Positions 1-12,121 of a DNA stretch of 64,000 bases are shown piece by piece; the stretch's first letter is position 1; each line of letters starts with the position of its first letter. The notes under the pieces are model-generated. The model was not told the DNA's origin and did not search any database. It saw only the letters and a list, made by a program, of their open reading frames with translations. The position numbers and the translations under genes are program-made. Origin of the DNA: Halichoerus grypus. Its lineage: Eukaryota > Chordata > Mammalia > Carnivora > Phocidae. The stretch covers positions 10,935,414-10,999,413 of the forward strand of contig NC_135724.1 of assembly GCF_964656455.1 (NCBI RefSeq), written 5' to 3'.

Positions 1-199
1 CCCCCCCATGTTAAGTACAATTAATCATTGGAGGCATCTGAGGCTTGGATATTGTTTGTGAAATTTGTAGTTACAGATTATATTTTTTAAACATGAAAAA
101 TTATTCTGATCTTCAATTTTTCCTAAAATAATTTTCCAACTTATGTTTTTACAAAAAAAGTACCTTGTCAACTGGGTTGTATTGCCCATTCATGGAAAG

Positions 200-399
200 T
201 TGTTCATGATAGTTGTTCATGATAGTTTTTTATTCAGCTTTGCTAGAAGAGCTGTAATTTCTTGTCATTCCTGATATTTGTAATTTTTTTCTCCTTTTCT
301 TAGACTAGTTGACTTTAGAGGTTTATCAATTTTATTAATATCTTTAAAGGACCAAGTTCTAGATTTGGTGATTTTTATCACTTTTTAAAATTCTTCTAT

Positions 400-434
<35 letters not shown>

Positions 435-1554
435 GGGTTTAATATACTGGATATTTTTAAATAAAGTAGAACTTCTACATAATTTTAGACATTTGTTCAT
501 TAAGTATACTTATAAAGCTATAAAAATTATATATGCTCAGACATTTTTATGTACTGTGTTTTTATTCAGTTTGGAATATTTCCTATTATGTTTTTAGTTA
601 CTCAGTTATTTCAAGGTTATTTTGCTTAATTTACAAATATGGGGGGGTTCTAGATATATTATTTATCAAGGATTTTTAATTCCTGAAATAGTTTATTTCT
701 GTAATTTAAAGTTTATTGAGACTTTTTTTAATAACATTTTTGGTGAATTCTTCATGTACACTTAGGAAAATACGTGTACTCAGTAGTTGTTTCATGTATT
801 CTTCTGTATATGCTAATTAGGTTTAGTTAGTTGATAGCCTATTCAACATCCTACATTCATATTAGTTCTATCAGTTGCTCAAGAGAATGTTAAAAAATCA
901 TCAAATTTTATGTATTTATCTCCTAAATCCACCTGATTTTGTTCCAGTTTTGAACTCTTATTGGCATTCACATATAGAATTATATTTTCTTGATAAATCT
1001 TTCTATTGTGAAATGTCCTTTTTTCATCCATTTAAATACTTCTTTTCGTGAAATCATGTAATAATGAAGCCACACTTGTTTTATCTTTAGTGTTTACATG
1101 TTATTTCTTCTTCCTGAACTTTGCTATCTGACTTTATTTTTAAAGTGTGCCTTTTGTAAACAGCAGGTCATCATACCATATGTTCACCTAATTTGAAAAT
1201 TTCTGCTTTAAAATCAGGGGCTTAAATAATTTACATTTAATGGAGTATGATATGGGTTGAATTTTTTCCTTGGAACTTTATGTTAACTAATCAATTATTT
1301 TTAGTTACATATTTCTACTTCATTGGCTTTTTAGCTACAGTTTTCTTTTTCTTCAATTCAGATTTTTTTTCCTGTTAACGTTTTCAATTTCATTGATTTA
1401 TTTTTCTATAATATCCATTCTCAGGTTAATCATTTTTTAAATTTGACATTTGCATTTTTCACTTCTACAATTTTGTTTTTTTTTTAGTTTTCCTTCCTTT
1501 TCCATTAAACTTTCCATTTCTTCAGCCATTATAGTAATATCCTCTAAATTATAT
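200..1554 (-). mobile_element. Old LINE-1 (L1M) relic, ORF2 region, reverse strand
   Basis: Read on the reverse strand, this resembles the endonuclease-to-RT linker and endonuclease parts of an old mammalian L1 ORF2. Landmarks on the forward strand are the stretch near 240-360 (start of the linker), the 'atgtcctttttt' stretch near 1012, and the 'gtaaacagcag' stretch near 1157. No frame is open for long and many indels are present, so it is inactive. A second L1 (1555-2642) appears to be inserted in it, because the host L1 seems to continue at about 2643-2780. Subfamily is not resolved; the edges are approximate. Confidence 0.65.
409..434. repeat. (TA)13 microsatellite
   Basis: An uninterrupted TA dinucleotide run of 26 bp inside the old L1 relic. 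It is likely length-polymorphic, as pure TA runs usually are. Confidence 0.95.
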
Positions 1555-2642
1555 ATTTATATTTTTAAAGTATAATTAACATGTATTATATTAATGTTCT
1601 ATTTTATGTGTACACCATAATGATTCAACATTTAGACATACATTGCTCAGTGCCTATTAAAATAAGTATATTCTTAATCCCCTTATCTTTTTCAACCATC
1701 TCCCCACCTGTCTCCTCTCTGGCAACCACCAGTTTGTTCCTGTATTTGAGAGTCTGGTTTCTTTGTCTCTTTTTCTTTGTTTTCTTAAACTCTACAAGTG
1801 AATGAAATCATATAGTGTCTGCCTTTCTATTACAGACTTATTTCACCTATCATAATACCTTCTAGGTCCATCCATGTTGTCATAAACAGTAAGATCTCAT
1901 TCTTTTTTATGGCTGAGTGATACTTCATTGTGTATATATGTACACATCATGTCTTCTTTATCCATTCATCAATTGATGGACACTTGGGTTGCTTCCATAT
2001 CTTGGCTATTGTAAATAATGCTGTAATAAACATAGGACTGCATATATCTTTTCAAATTAGTGTTTTCATTTTCTTTGGGTAAATATCCTGTAATGTAATT
2101 ACTGGATCATGTGGTAATTCTATTTTTAATTTTTAAAGGAATCTCCATCTTGTTTTCCACAGTGACTGCACCAATTTTCATTTCCACCAGCAGTGAATGA
2201 GGGTTCCTTTTTCTCCACATCCTTGCCAACACTTGTTATTTCTTGTCTTTTTTATTCTATCCATTCTGACAGGTGTAGGGTGATATTTCATTGGGTTGGA
2301 TTATCATTTCCTGGATGAGGAGTGATGTGAGCATCTTTTCATGTATCTGGTCATTTGTATGTCTTTGGAAAAATGTCTATTCAGGTCCTCTGACCATTTT
2401 TTAAATTGGATTTTGGTTTTTTTTGTGTGTGTTCAGTTATATAAGTTGTTTATGTATTTTGAGTATTAACCCCTTATCAGATACATCCTTGCAAATATCT
2501 TCTCCCGTTCAGTAGGTTGCATTTTGTTTTGTTGATGGTTTCCTTTGCCATCCAAAAGGTTTTTATTTTGGTGTAATCCCAATAGTTTATTTTTGCTATT
2601 TTTCCCTTATTTGAGGAGATATATCTAGAAAATTGTTTTTTT
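1555..2642 (-). mobile_element. LINE-1 (L1MA-like) 3' end, reverse strand
   Basis: Read on the reverse strand, this is the 3' UTR and C-terminal part of ORF2 of an L1MA-type element, 5'-truncated. Clear landmarks on the forward strand include the 'ggtccatccatgttgtcat' stretch near 1865, 'cttggctattgtaaataat' near 2002, 'tccttgccaacacttgtt' near 2220 and 'taaccccttatcag' near 2467. It interrupts an older L1 of the same orientation. Divergence is moderate and no ORF survives. The short open frame at 1581-1805 lies inside this element on the opposite strand and is not a gene. Confidence 0.8.
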
Positions 2643-2880
2643 CTTTTCTGATTATTTCAGTTATGATTGTCAGTACTCTGTTGAATATATTCATAACACT
2701 TATTTTAAAGTTACTTTTTTTTTGCAAATGTTAGTATATTTATAATCAGTACTCTTTATTGACCTTTGTTTTTCCCTCTTGATTTTTCCTTCAGTATTTC
2801 CTAGTTACCGCGTATGTTGAAATTTGGTCCTATATTTTGGATAATCTTTTTAAAATAACAGGAGATATCAATTTTAACAG
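2643..2880 (-). mobile_element. Probable 5' continuation of the old L1M host
   Basis: After the inserted L1MA-like element, sequence resembling the ORF1/5' part of an L1M on the reverse strand resumes (around 2655-2720). This supports the nesting order. The match is weak and the right edge is uncertain. Confidence 0.35.
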
Positions 2881-3480
2881 CTTTGAGATCTAATTCACAT
2901 ATTAGTGGCATCTGGGTGGCTCAGTTAAGCATCTGACTCTTGGTTTTGGCTCAGGTCATGATCTCATGGGCCATGGGATCGAGCCCCATGTTGTGTTCCA
3001 TGCTCAACCGGAGTCTGCTTGAAGATTCTCTCCCTCTGCCCCTCCCCCTACTCATGCTTGTACTCTCTGTCTCTCAAATAAATAAATCTTTGAGTTATAA
3101 ATCACATATCCTACAATTCAACCATTTTAGGTGTAAAATTTGGTGGTTTTTAGTATATTCACAAATATGTGCACAGTCACCACAGTCAATTTTAGAGATA
3201 CCCATCACCTTAAAAAGAAACTCCATCTCTTTGGTATCATTCCCCTGTGTCACATACACCCAGTCCTTAGCAAGCACTTACATATTTTCCTTCTATAGAC
3301 TCTTCATAGATTTCCTTTTTAAAAAAATCATATAAATGAAATAACTTAGCATGTGGTCTTTTGACTGACCTCTTTAATGCAGAATAATATGTTTAAGGCT
3401 TGTCTGTGTTATAGCTTGTCCTTCATTCTTTTTTATAGCTGAAGAATATTCCATTGAATCAATCTACCACACTTTGTTTA
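2881..3480 (-). mobile_element. LINE-1 (L1ME/L1MC-like) 3' end, reverse strand, split by a SINE
   Basis: The pieces 2881-2904 and 3093-3480 together read, on the reverse strand, as an old L1 3' end. Landmarks on the forward strand are 'tggtggtttttagtatattc' near 3140 and 'gaatattccattg' near 3445. A Can-SINE at 2905-3089 splits it. The short open frames 2940-3335 (+) and 3095-3277 (-) are chance frames across the SINE and L1 and should not be called genes. Confidence 0.65.
2905..3089 (+). mobile_element. Old Can-SINE (tRNA-Lys-derived)
   Basis: It has the Can-SINE layout: a tRNA-derived head with 'ctgggtggctcag', the B-box-like 'ggatcgagcccc' region, a pyrimidine-rich CT stretch and a short A-rich tail after 'aaataaataaat'. 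The body carries the older 'gactcttggttttggctcag' variant and a short deletion after 'ctcagtt'. The flanks show a diverged duplication (about 2882-2903 against 3090-3111), so the insertion is old. Confidence 0.85.
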
Positions 3481-4057
3481 TTTAGGTGGAAACCAAGAAC
3501 CATGTTAATGTGGGAGATTAAAGATTTCTTCTTCTTGCCAACACTGCTCTACTCTGACTTCTTTGAAAATTCCAAGGTTGGAGAAGAGTAATGGTTGGGG
3601 AATTTTTAGGCTGCACCATGTATTTTTGTATTTTAGTTTCTTCTAGAGCCTGACTTCCAACCAATCCATAGTATTCTTTAAAGTCCTGGTTACTCTCTTC
3701 TTGGCCCTGCAAATCCTCATTCCACTTGTACTTTCCTTCAGGTATTGATAATTATATTGTTCTTTAGTAAACTTTCAAGCGTTTGCTTTTCTGAAATTCA
3801 GTTAGTCAAGCTTTACTTGCATCTTTGCGATTAAATACTTTCATAGAAATTAAGATATTCGTTCTGTTTATTTTATGCTGTTACCCAAAGATCAAAGGTC
3901 TCTCATATACTGCAGCCTAATTAGGAACAGAAATGCCAGCCTCATGAAAAAGTGTGCATTATGGTTTCGGGAAGCAAATTAAATGGTTTCTGCATGGAAT
4001 ATTGATCTTACCAAACCAACCATGGTTACTGTACAGACAGTTCTTAATCCTTTTTCT
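3481..4057. other. No recognised feature
   Basis: Unremarkable AT-rich sequence. I see no gene, RNA or repeat I can name. The 64-codon reverse frame at 3518-3712 has no recognisable motif. Confidence 0.5.
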
Positions 4058-4074
4058 AAAATGGGCTCCTATAG
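4058..4074. repeat. TSD, left copy (Can-SINE 4075)
   Basis: The 16-bp string 'aaatgggctcctatag' ends at 4074 and recurs perfectly at 4275-4290, flanking the Can-SINE. Confidence 0.9.
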
Positions 4075-4274
4075 GGCGCCTGGGTGGCTCTGTTGGTTAA
4101 GCGACTGCCTTCGGCTCAGGTCATGATCCTGGAGTCCCTGGATCGAGTCCCGCATCGGGCTCCCTGCTCGGCAGGGAGTCTGCTTCTCCCTCTGACCCTC
4201 CCCCCTCTCATGTGCTCTCTCTCATTCTCTCTCTCTCAAATAAATAAATAAAATCTTTAAAAAAAAAAAATTTT
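4075..4274 (+). mobile_element. Can-SINE, young subfamily (gcgactgcc type)
   Basis: Full-length Can-SINE with the head 'ggcgcctgggtggctc', the body variants 'gcgactgcc', 'cctggagtc' and 'gagtcccgcatcgggctcc', then a CT-rich stretch and a poly(A) tail. The 16-bp TSD is perfect, which marks a recent insertion and a good candidate for presence/absence polymorphism. The A- and B-box-like promoter sequences of the tRNA-derived head are visible. Confidence 0.97.
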
Positions 4275-4290
4275 AAATGGGCTCCTATAG
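4275..4290. repeat. TSD, right copy (Can-SINE 4075)
   Basis: Perfect copy of the string ending at 4074, directly after the A tail. Confidence 0.9.
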
Positions 4291-4481
4291 GATATACAGA
4301 TGGTTTTTCATACAAACATTGGAATTTATGCCATGTTCAAAGGGTCAATATGTAATTTTAATCAGCTGGATGTAAACTATTTCCCATGTGCTTTTCCACA
4401 TATTTCTGTTTTGGAAGGTAAGGTTCTGGGGTTCTGGGAGGGGTAGGGGTTTTGTTTCACAGAAGCAGGAAATACAAACAG

Positions 4482-4484
<3 letters not shown>

Positions 4485-4515
<31 letters not shown>
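4485..4515. repeat. Poly(T) tract, 31 bp
   Basis: Pure T run with no recognisable SINE or L1 3' end beside it. It may be the bare tail of a very truncated reverse-strand retroelement. Confidence 0.9.
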
Positions 4516-4518
<3 letters not shown>

Positions 4519-6149
4519 GCAAGTATACTTCTAACAGAAAAAATGAGAAAATCCTGGTAATTTTAATAGCCCTGGAAATCCCAGGGAGTTTATCACTAAT
4601 ATTTCTTCTTTTCTTTCCCCCTAAATCAAGATTATTTTTAAACCTCATTATATTAATTTTTTTCACTGAAAATGAAAATGCAGATACATACTTTGCTAAT
4701 GCCACTGCTTCTTGACAGCCAGTGTTTTCCATATTTGATCCAATATTAATGAGAGATCTCTCAACTCTATAGGAAGCCCAGGAACCCAGAAAGAAATTCC
4801 ATAATTTTTCTGTTTATTAGAATAGGGAAACTCATCACTAGATTTCCTTTGTAATAGTACTTGCCATCTCTTAAGTGATTTCTATGACTTGAATTGAGGA
4901 TATATACGCATCTTGCAATAGCTAAAAAGTGCAAATTAGTGGGAGCCTCATGAGTTTCATCTCCACTAGAAATAGTAACCGTGACCAATACAGATCTTGA
5001 AGTTAAGTCATTAATTGCTCGACAGTACATGAGTCCCAGTTCTGGAAGCTATATGTGATGTGCTACTATTGTTGTTTATAGAACATGGTCCTTCCATCAC
5101 CCATTTCCTTACTTGAGACACAAACTAATTCTGCTGCAGAGCATCTCATAGGCAGACATGATCAGTATTTATTTTGTTAAACCAGTATCTACTTTGTTGG
5201 ATATGAAGATCAAGATATGTGGAAAGATCATGAATTGAATAGAGTGACTGAATTTTGTAATGCAGATAATAATATCTGAATAAGTCACTAAACAAGCAGG
5301 AGGGGCAGAAGCCAATACAAAAAGCCAGAGAACAAAGTCAACTTTGGAAAACTCCCAAGTAAATGGAAACAGAGAATGACAGTTCAGATAGGCAAATGGA
5401 AATTCAATTTTGGATGAATAAATAAGACAGTATACTGACTGTACTAAGATCTATCTGCACTATTTGTATGATGCATTGCCAAGCCAACTCTGATGAAAGA
5501 ACTAGGTACAGAGTGTATAGAAATGAGTTGACATAGCAATCAATGGTGTTAAAATATTTTCTTGTTATCCTTGCTGGACAAATTTGTTGCACAAAATTAA
5601 ATTATACAAAGCCATCATGAATTGATTCCAAAATTTTTATGTAGTGCCAAGAAATCATTAAGGACTTTTGGTATGAATCTAAGCTGGAAGCATTTAAAAG
5701 CATGTTTTGTTTTTTTTTTTTTCCCCATGTTTTTGCTTTGGGGCTGAGACGAAAATCTGAAATGTGAAAACAGGAAAGGCTGTAAACAAAGGGGTTTGTT
5801 GTTTTCTTTAGGATGTTTTTCCTAATGGTTTTTCCTTGGGCACCATATAGTTAAGAGAAATAGAAAAAAGTTTTGGAGCTTTCAGAAAGGAAAATAAGGC
5901 ATTATTGAGGCAAATAAATTAGTGTCGTGTGTATATGAACAGATGTGTAAAGCAATAATTATAAAACAGTAAAACAGTTTTGGTGGGCTTATAATTGAAT
6001 GACAATGGGAAAACAAAGGAGAGGGGACACAAAGCTAGCAAAATTTTTAGAATATTCTAAGAATAAGTACTTTAAGTTATTTTCACTAAGATAACTCAGA
6101 AGAATAAGTACTAAGTACTTATAATAAAGTACTAAGAAATTATAATACA
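4516..6149. other. No recognised feature
   Basis: AT-rich sequence without a repeat I can name. Reverse open frames at 4514-4732, 4767-5030 and 5404-5592 have no recognisable domain or codon-like pattern. Confidence 0.45.
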
Positions 6150-6510
6150 CGAGGAAATATTTAACGTAATTGAGAGGCCATAAAGCAGTAATAGAGGAAA
6201 AAAAGACCTACATGAGACCTGTTGAAAACAAATAACAGAATGACAGCTAAGTCCTACCTTATCAATAGTGACATTAAATATAAATGGCATAAACACTGAT
6301 TAAAAGGCAGAGACTGGAATAATGTATAAAAAAACCCTACTGTTTACAGGAGATATAGCATGTCTATGCTATATATTCAGATACAAATAGCCTGAAAATA
6401 AAACTAAGTAAAAAGATATATCATGCAAACACCAATTATAAGAAAATTCGAATGGCTATAATAATGTGAGACAAAATAGAGTATAACATAAAAATTACTA
6501 GAGATAGAGG
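6150..6510 (+). mobile_element. Old LINE-1 (L1M) relic, ORF2 endonuclease region, left part
   Basis: Forward-strand L1 ORF2 N-terminal (endonuclease-coding) sequence, degenerate. Landmarks are 'gtcctaccttatcaatagtg' near 6251, 'aaaaggcagagactgg' near 6302 and 'atcatgcaaacaccaa' near 6420. The same element resumes at about 7027 and again at about 7311, so one host L1 was split by two insertions. Confidence 0.7.
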
Positions 6511-7026
6511 TGTGTGTGTATATATATATAAAATGTAACAGTTTCAGGTGTACAATGATTCTGTATTTATGTATATTGCAAAATGATTACAATAACTCTA
6601 ATTCACATCCATCAGCACAGAGTTACACTTTTTTTTTTTTTCTTCTTGTCATGAGACTTAGATTTACTTTCTTAGCAACTTTTAAAAATACAATATGGTA
6701 GTATTAAATATTGTTGCTATGCTACACATTATATTCCCATGATTTGCTTATTTTATTACTGTATTTTGTACCTTTAACCTATTTTATTTTTCATTGCCCC
6801 CTTCTCTGGCCATTACCTGCCTGTTCTCTGTACCAATGAATTTGGGGTGTTTTGTTTATTTTATTTAGATTCTATATATAAGTGATATCTTACAATATTT
6901 GTATTTTTCAGTCTGACATATTTCACTTAGCATAATGCCCTCAAGTTTGCATGTTACTGTAAATGGCAACTTTTTTTTGTATGGCTGAATAATATTTTAT
7001 TGTGCATATATAGTCACATTTTTAAA
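6511..7026 (-). mobile_element. LINE-1 3' end, reverse strand, nested in the forward L1M
   Basis: Reverse-strand L1MA-type 3' UTR and ORF2 tail. Landmarks on the forward strand are 'gtttcaggtgtacaatgatt' near 6541, 'catgagacttagatttac' near 6650 and 'cacttagcataatgccctca' near 6925. It lies exactly between the two halves of the forward L1M, so it is younger than that host. A short alternating TG/TA stretch sits at its left edge. Confidence 0.75.
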
Positions 7027-7640
7027 AAGTATATTTTATAATGATAAAAATGCCCATCTATCAGGAATGTATAACAATTTAAACATATGTCCCGGGGTAC
7101 CTGGGTGACTCAGTCTGTTAAGCGTCTGCCTTTGGCTCAGGTCATGATCCCAGGGTCCTGGCATCCAGCCCCACATCAGGCTCCCTGCTCAGCAGGGAGT
7201 CTGCTTCTCCCTCTCCCTCTGCCCCCTACTCATGCTTGCTCTCTCTCTAGTTCTCTCTCTCTGTCTCTCAAATAAATAAAATCTTAAAAAAATAAAATAA
7301 AAACAAAAAACACACGTACCTAACAAAGTTCTCAAATACATGCAGCAAAACTGACAAAAATTGTGGGGAAAAAAGACAATTCAGTAATACCACCTGGAGA
7401 CTTTAATATCTCACTTTAAATAATGGATAAAAAAACTAGACAGAAGATCAACATGGTAATAGAAGACTTGAACAATACCATAAACTAAATAAACATCTAC
7501 AGAGTAATCTACGACAACAACCTCATACAGTTTTCTCAAACTGCACAGAGAACAGTCTCCAGGAGAGAATATATGCCAGACCATAAACCAAACTTCAGTA
7601 AATTTAAAAAGATTAAAATCTTAGAAAGTATGTTATTTTT
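7027..7640 (+). mobile_element. Old LINE-1 (L1M) relic, right part, split by a SINE
   Basis: Continuation of the forward L1M ORF2 endonuclease region at 7027-7093 and 7311-7640. Landmarks are 'ttttataatgataaaaatgc' near 7034, 'ctggagactttaatatctc' near 7394 and 'gacagaagatcaacatgg' near 7439. It is degenerate, with frameshifts and stops. Confidence 0.72.
7094..7310 (+). mobile_element. Can-SINE
   Basis: Full-length forward Can-SINE with 'cctgggtgactcag', 'gtctgcctttggctcagg', the CT-rich stretch and an A-rich tail broken by T residues. It lies inside the old L1M. The flanks around 'aaacatatgtccc' and 'aacacacgtacc' look like a diverged TSD. The open frame at 7087-7275 is the SINE body read through and is not a gene. 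Confidence 0.93.
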
Positions 7641-8459
7641 TCACAATTAAGTAAATCACTAAATGATATGTGTTTTAATCCATTCACACTCAGAATTTCT
7701 AGATGATCCTATAATATAGAGGAATTTTTCCTTGTTAAAAAGGTATTTTTACACCTTTTTAACAAATTGCATTCTATTTATGCTATTTCAAAAAAGACTG
7801 CAATAGGGAAATAATTTTACATAAATGTCTAGATATGTGTGTATGATTGCAAGTTTTGATGGAAAATAATTTTCTTTACCCTGAAAGTTTATTCTTACTA
7901 AAAACTTAAAATCTCTAAATGGAGTTATTCATATTATTTATGCATTATCTAAACTAAATTTGAAATGGTTAATTTTATTTAAATAATTTCTTCACCTCAG
8001 TTGAAAACTGTGCAGTCCATGCCTGTCTTTTCTGCTATCCTGATAAGTGTTCAAAAAGATGGCCAAGGAGAATTTGAAGAACATAGAATACACCCCATTA
8101 GGTTCCCACCTGGGCCATGAAATTTACTAATATATTCATTAAGCATGTTAAGTATTTGTACTTTAATTTTTCTGCTAATTTATTTACATATTTTGATATT
8201 TTCTTTTGTCTTATTTTGACTTTTATAAGGCCATTATGCAATTCTGAGAGCTCACCTTCACAGAGATCCACCCAGATATAGACACTTTAATTCTTAGAAA
8301 CTGTTAACAGCACCACTATATACTCTGTCATTCAAGCCAGAAATTTATTTTTGAGCCTTTTTCTCCTACCTCATATACTATCAAAATGATTCCCATTTCA
8401 AAATTATATCCAAAATTATTTTTTTTAAATTACCCTATGAAATAAAGACAATGCTAGAT
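7641..8459. other. No recognised feature
   Basis: Very AT-rich, single-copy-looking sequence with no repeat or gene I can name. Confidence 0.45.
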
Positions 8460-9250
8460 TATTTTATTGGCATAAGTCTTGAACAGGTACTTCTCAAAAT
8501 ACAGTATCGAAATTGGCAATATGGATATTAAGACACCCAATCTCCTTATTCACCAGGGAAATGCAAATTAAAACCACAGTCATATAACACTAAACACTCA
8601 CTAAATAACTTGACTGCAAAGAAAAAAATAATAGAATTAAAAAATGATAATCCCAATGATTGGCAAAGATAGGGAGCAATGAAATTCTTATAGATTCCCC
8701 ATAAGAACATAAACTGGAATAAGGGCTTGGGCAAACTGGCAGCATTTATTAAATTTGACCTTATGCATGCCCTATGGCTAATAAGCCTGATTATATACCC
8801 AAAAGAAACGTATGTATGTGTTCACCAAAGACTTAGAAGAATGGTCAAAGGAACACTAACAGCAAGCTAATCCTGGAAATCACTTAAACCACATTTGTTG
8901 ATACTTACTGATTATATGGGGTATGGTACTGAATGAAGAAGTAATGAACTGCTTTCAGATACATACATATATATAAATGTATATATAAAATTTTATAATA
9001 TATAATTATATATTCTCTATATAATTCTAACAAAGGTAATTTTTAAAAATCCAGTAGCAAGAGATGAAATCTATGTGATAGTTTATAAATTAAGTTCAAG
9101 ACCAGGCCTAAGTAATATCTGATGATAGACACCAAAAAAGTATTTCTTTACCACTGGGTAATGACCCAGAAGAGGCTTTCTGGGTGCTATAATTCTACAT
9201 TTCTTTATTTGCATGGTAGTTACATTAATGTCTTAATTTTGGAAAAAATG
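8460..9250 (+). mobile_element. Old LINE-1 (L1ME-like) ORF2 tail and 3' UTR, forward strand
   Basis: Degenerate C-terminal ORF2 of an old L1. Landmarks are 'cagggaaatgcaaattaaaa' near 8555, 'gcaaactggcagca' near 8731, and 'tatacccaaaagaaa' near 8795, followed by 3'-UTR-like sequence near 9150-9240. An AT microsatellite-like stretch lies at 8965-9020. It is inactive. Confidence 0.65.
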
Positions 9251-9985
9251 CAATTAGTGACAATTTTGAAAAAAAATACAATAATACCTGTTTAAAAACA
9301 CTTCTGTATATCTATGTTAATTTCAATATTAATATTTATGCAATATTAACTGGTAACTCTGAATTAATATCAAGATGAATGCTATTTAAAACAAAGGAAA
9401 ATAATCTAAGAGAGAAGATCTTTTTAAAGATAATCTACAATTTAGGATTAATACTTGAATACAGTACACAATAATTAGAAAATTTATAGTTAAAATATAA
9501 CCATTTAAGGTTTTGAATGATTGAAATGTATCACTTTTTGTTTTAAAATTTTGTATTTTTAAATCAAGTGATGCCTAAAATAAAGCCAGCAAAATACATA
9601 TTGGCTAAATATAATTGCATTAGATGTTTCATAAAATGAACAAATTATGTACAAAAATGTTTGTGGTTAGTCTCACACTTGTATGACTCTGGTATCAACA
9701 AAGCAGAAACATGATTCCCAAATAAACATAATATTGAAACAAAAATATGTACTTTGGAGAAAAGACATACAGGTGTTTCATAAAGAAATGCTACATAAAT
9801 TTTAGTAAAAGACCATGTATCTCAATTAAAATATTAAAACAAAGTTGAATTATATATCCAAAATTATATATTTTTGTGATACTGTTCAATTCTAAAATTT
9901 TCAGTGTACATCATTAGGAATCTGTAAATAGATTACTATTGAGTGTATTGTGCTGTTGAATATTTTTAAAAAATGCTACTTAATC
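9251..9985. other. No recognised feature
   Basis: AT-rich sequence with no recognised repeat or gene. Confidence 0.45.
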
Positions 9986-10080
9986 TGTTATGTACAGAAT
10001 TGTGTCCCCCTCAATTCATACATTGAAGCCCTAGCCCCCAGTACCTCAGAATATACTGTATTTAGAAAATCTAATTATTA
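9986..10080 (+). mobile_element. MaLR LTR fragment (MLT1/MST-like)
   Basis: The string 'tgttatgtacagaattgtgt' and the following 'cattgaagccctagccccc' are the characteristic start of a MaLR-type LTR in forward orientation. Only the first ~95 bp can be followed before similarity fades. Confidence 0.7.
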
Positions 10081-10819
10081 TCCTTTGAATGTTACTTACA
10101 GTGTCTAAATATGATACATTATTCACTTTGAGGTATAATGCTGCCATATCATATCTTGGTGTTCTGCAATGTACATTGAGACTTAATGGCCTACAGTAAA
10201 TTTTTAAATCTATAATTTTTAAATCTAATATTTCAAATACATTCTCTCTTGTATGGCTTTAAAAACTATTTTTGCACATGTATTCTCTGTCTTACCTATT
10301 TGTGGCAATTATATATATTTAAAATATATAGCATATATAAAGTATCTATTTATATCTATCTTTTCTAATTTCCACATCATTCCTTCCCTCCTTCTGTCTC
10401 TGTCTTCCTTCCTCCCCTGTTGTTTCTGTCCAGATGATATTCAAGAACTTTTCTCCATGTCACTCATTCCATTTTCTGCTCAGTTCATTTTGCTTTTGCA
10501 TCTTTAATTCAGTTGTACTTTCAGAATTGATGTAAGTCTTATCTCAATCACTTGTATTATGCAAAATATGTCAGTAAACTATATAGTATATTAGACCATG
10601 AAAAATGTAAAAAGGCAAGAAAATATTTTATAAAATTAATTTACAATTTTACAAAATTTACAATTTTACAAATTTGGGGTGGTTGATTACAATTTTTGAT
10701 AAAATGACTAGGTAACTGACTGAGAAAATTAATTTAGTCAAGTAGATATATTGGAGAGGAACATTCTGTTTAAGGGAATTAACAAGAACTGACTCATAGA
10801 TTGGAGTGTAAAAGACCAT
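10081..10819. other. No recognised feature
   Basis: AT-rich sequence. The forward open frame at 10253-10507 shows no domain and is rich in low-complexity codons; I do not support it as a gene. Confidence 0.45.
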
Positions 10820-11090
10820 ACCTGATGGGGACAGTGAACTCCGAGAGGAGGTCATGAAGAGGGTGGGGAATAGAGGGAGAGATCGCAGTTCCTGGAAAGA
10901 ACTTCGGTTTTTACTCTGAGGGATATAGAAAGCCCTTAAAGGGTTTTGAAGAAAAGAACATTATCTGTTTTAAAATTTAATAGGGCACTTCAACTATAGC
11001 ATTGAGAATAAACTGGAGAACAATAATGGTAGAAGCAGGAAACATTTTACTATAAGAGATGATAATGGTAGAGATGTTGCAAAATGTAAT
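10820..11090 (+). repeat. Old unnamed interspersed repeat, 5' half
   Basis: Purine-rich sequence with a phrase around 10906-10965 ('ggtttttactctgagggata' and onward) that aligns by eye with 46027-46095 in the same window. It is therefore a repeat even though I cannot name the family. It stops where a reverse L1M begins; the second half seems to resume at about 13824. Confidence 0.45.
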
Positions 11091-12091
11091 TTTTTTTTAT
11101 AGACTCTGCTTCTAATTTTTTAAACTTTTTAAAATTGTGGTAAACATATAAGATTTACTGCCTTCACCATATTTAAGTGTATATTTTAGTAGTGTTAAGT
11201 ACATTCACATTGTTGAGAAACAGGTCTCCAGAACTTTTTCATCTTGAAAATTTGAAGCTCTGTACCCATTAAATAGTACCTCCATTTTTTTTCACCCTCA
11301 CTCTATTTCCTGGTAACTACCATTCAACTTAGTTTCTATGAATATGACTACTTCCTATATCTCAAATGATTGGAATCATAAAGTATTTATTTTGTGTCCA
11401 GCTTATTTCACTTAGCTTCATGTTCTCAAAGTTTAACTATATTACAGTATCACCGAATTTCCTTCCTTTTTAAGGCTGAATAATACTCCACTGTGTGTAT
11501 GAGCCACATTTTGTTTATCAATCTGTCCATGTACTTGGGGTTGCTTCTACATCTTGGCCATTGTAAATAGTGCTTCTATGAACATGGGTGTGCAAATACC
11601 TCTACAAGATCCTGCGTTCAGTTCTTCTGAAATCAAATATTTTTGACATCAGGAAGGGTGAATCTTCCAACTGTGTTATTTTTCAAAACCATTTTGGCTC
11701 TTCAAAGTCCCTTGAGATTCCATATGAAATTCAGGATAAACTTTTTGACTTTTGATTTTTTTTAAATGCCATTGAATTTGAATAGGGCTTGCTCTGAATC
11801 TCTAGAGTGCTTTGACTATTATTGACATCTTCACAATATTCTTTCAATCCATGAACATGAGATGCCTTAAAATTTACTCATGTCTTTCCTTTTATTTGAC
11901 AATGTTTTATAGTTTTCAGTATGTGTCTTTCACCTTCTTGGTTAGTTTTATTCCTACATAATTTATTCTTGTTGATGCCATTATAAATAGAATTGTTTTC
12001 TTTTTCACATTATTCAAAGTTAGTGTATATAAACAACTGATTTTTGTGATTTTGTGTGTATATTGTGACTTTGTTGAATTCATTTTAGTTC

Positions 12092-12121
12092 TGTGTGTGG
12101 GTGTGTGTGTGTGTGTGTGTG
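12092..12121. repeat. (TG)n microsatellite
   Basis: TG dinucleotide run with one interruption ('tgggtg'), within the reverse L1M. Confidence 0.9.

Noticed and set aside
4075..4150. tRNA gene
   Set aside because: tRNA-like heads here and at every other Can-SINE are SINE promoters with tRNA-unrelated bodies and A tails; no complete cloverleaf is expected.
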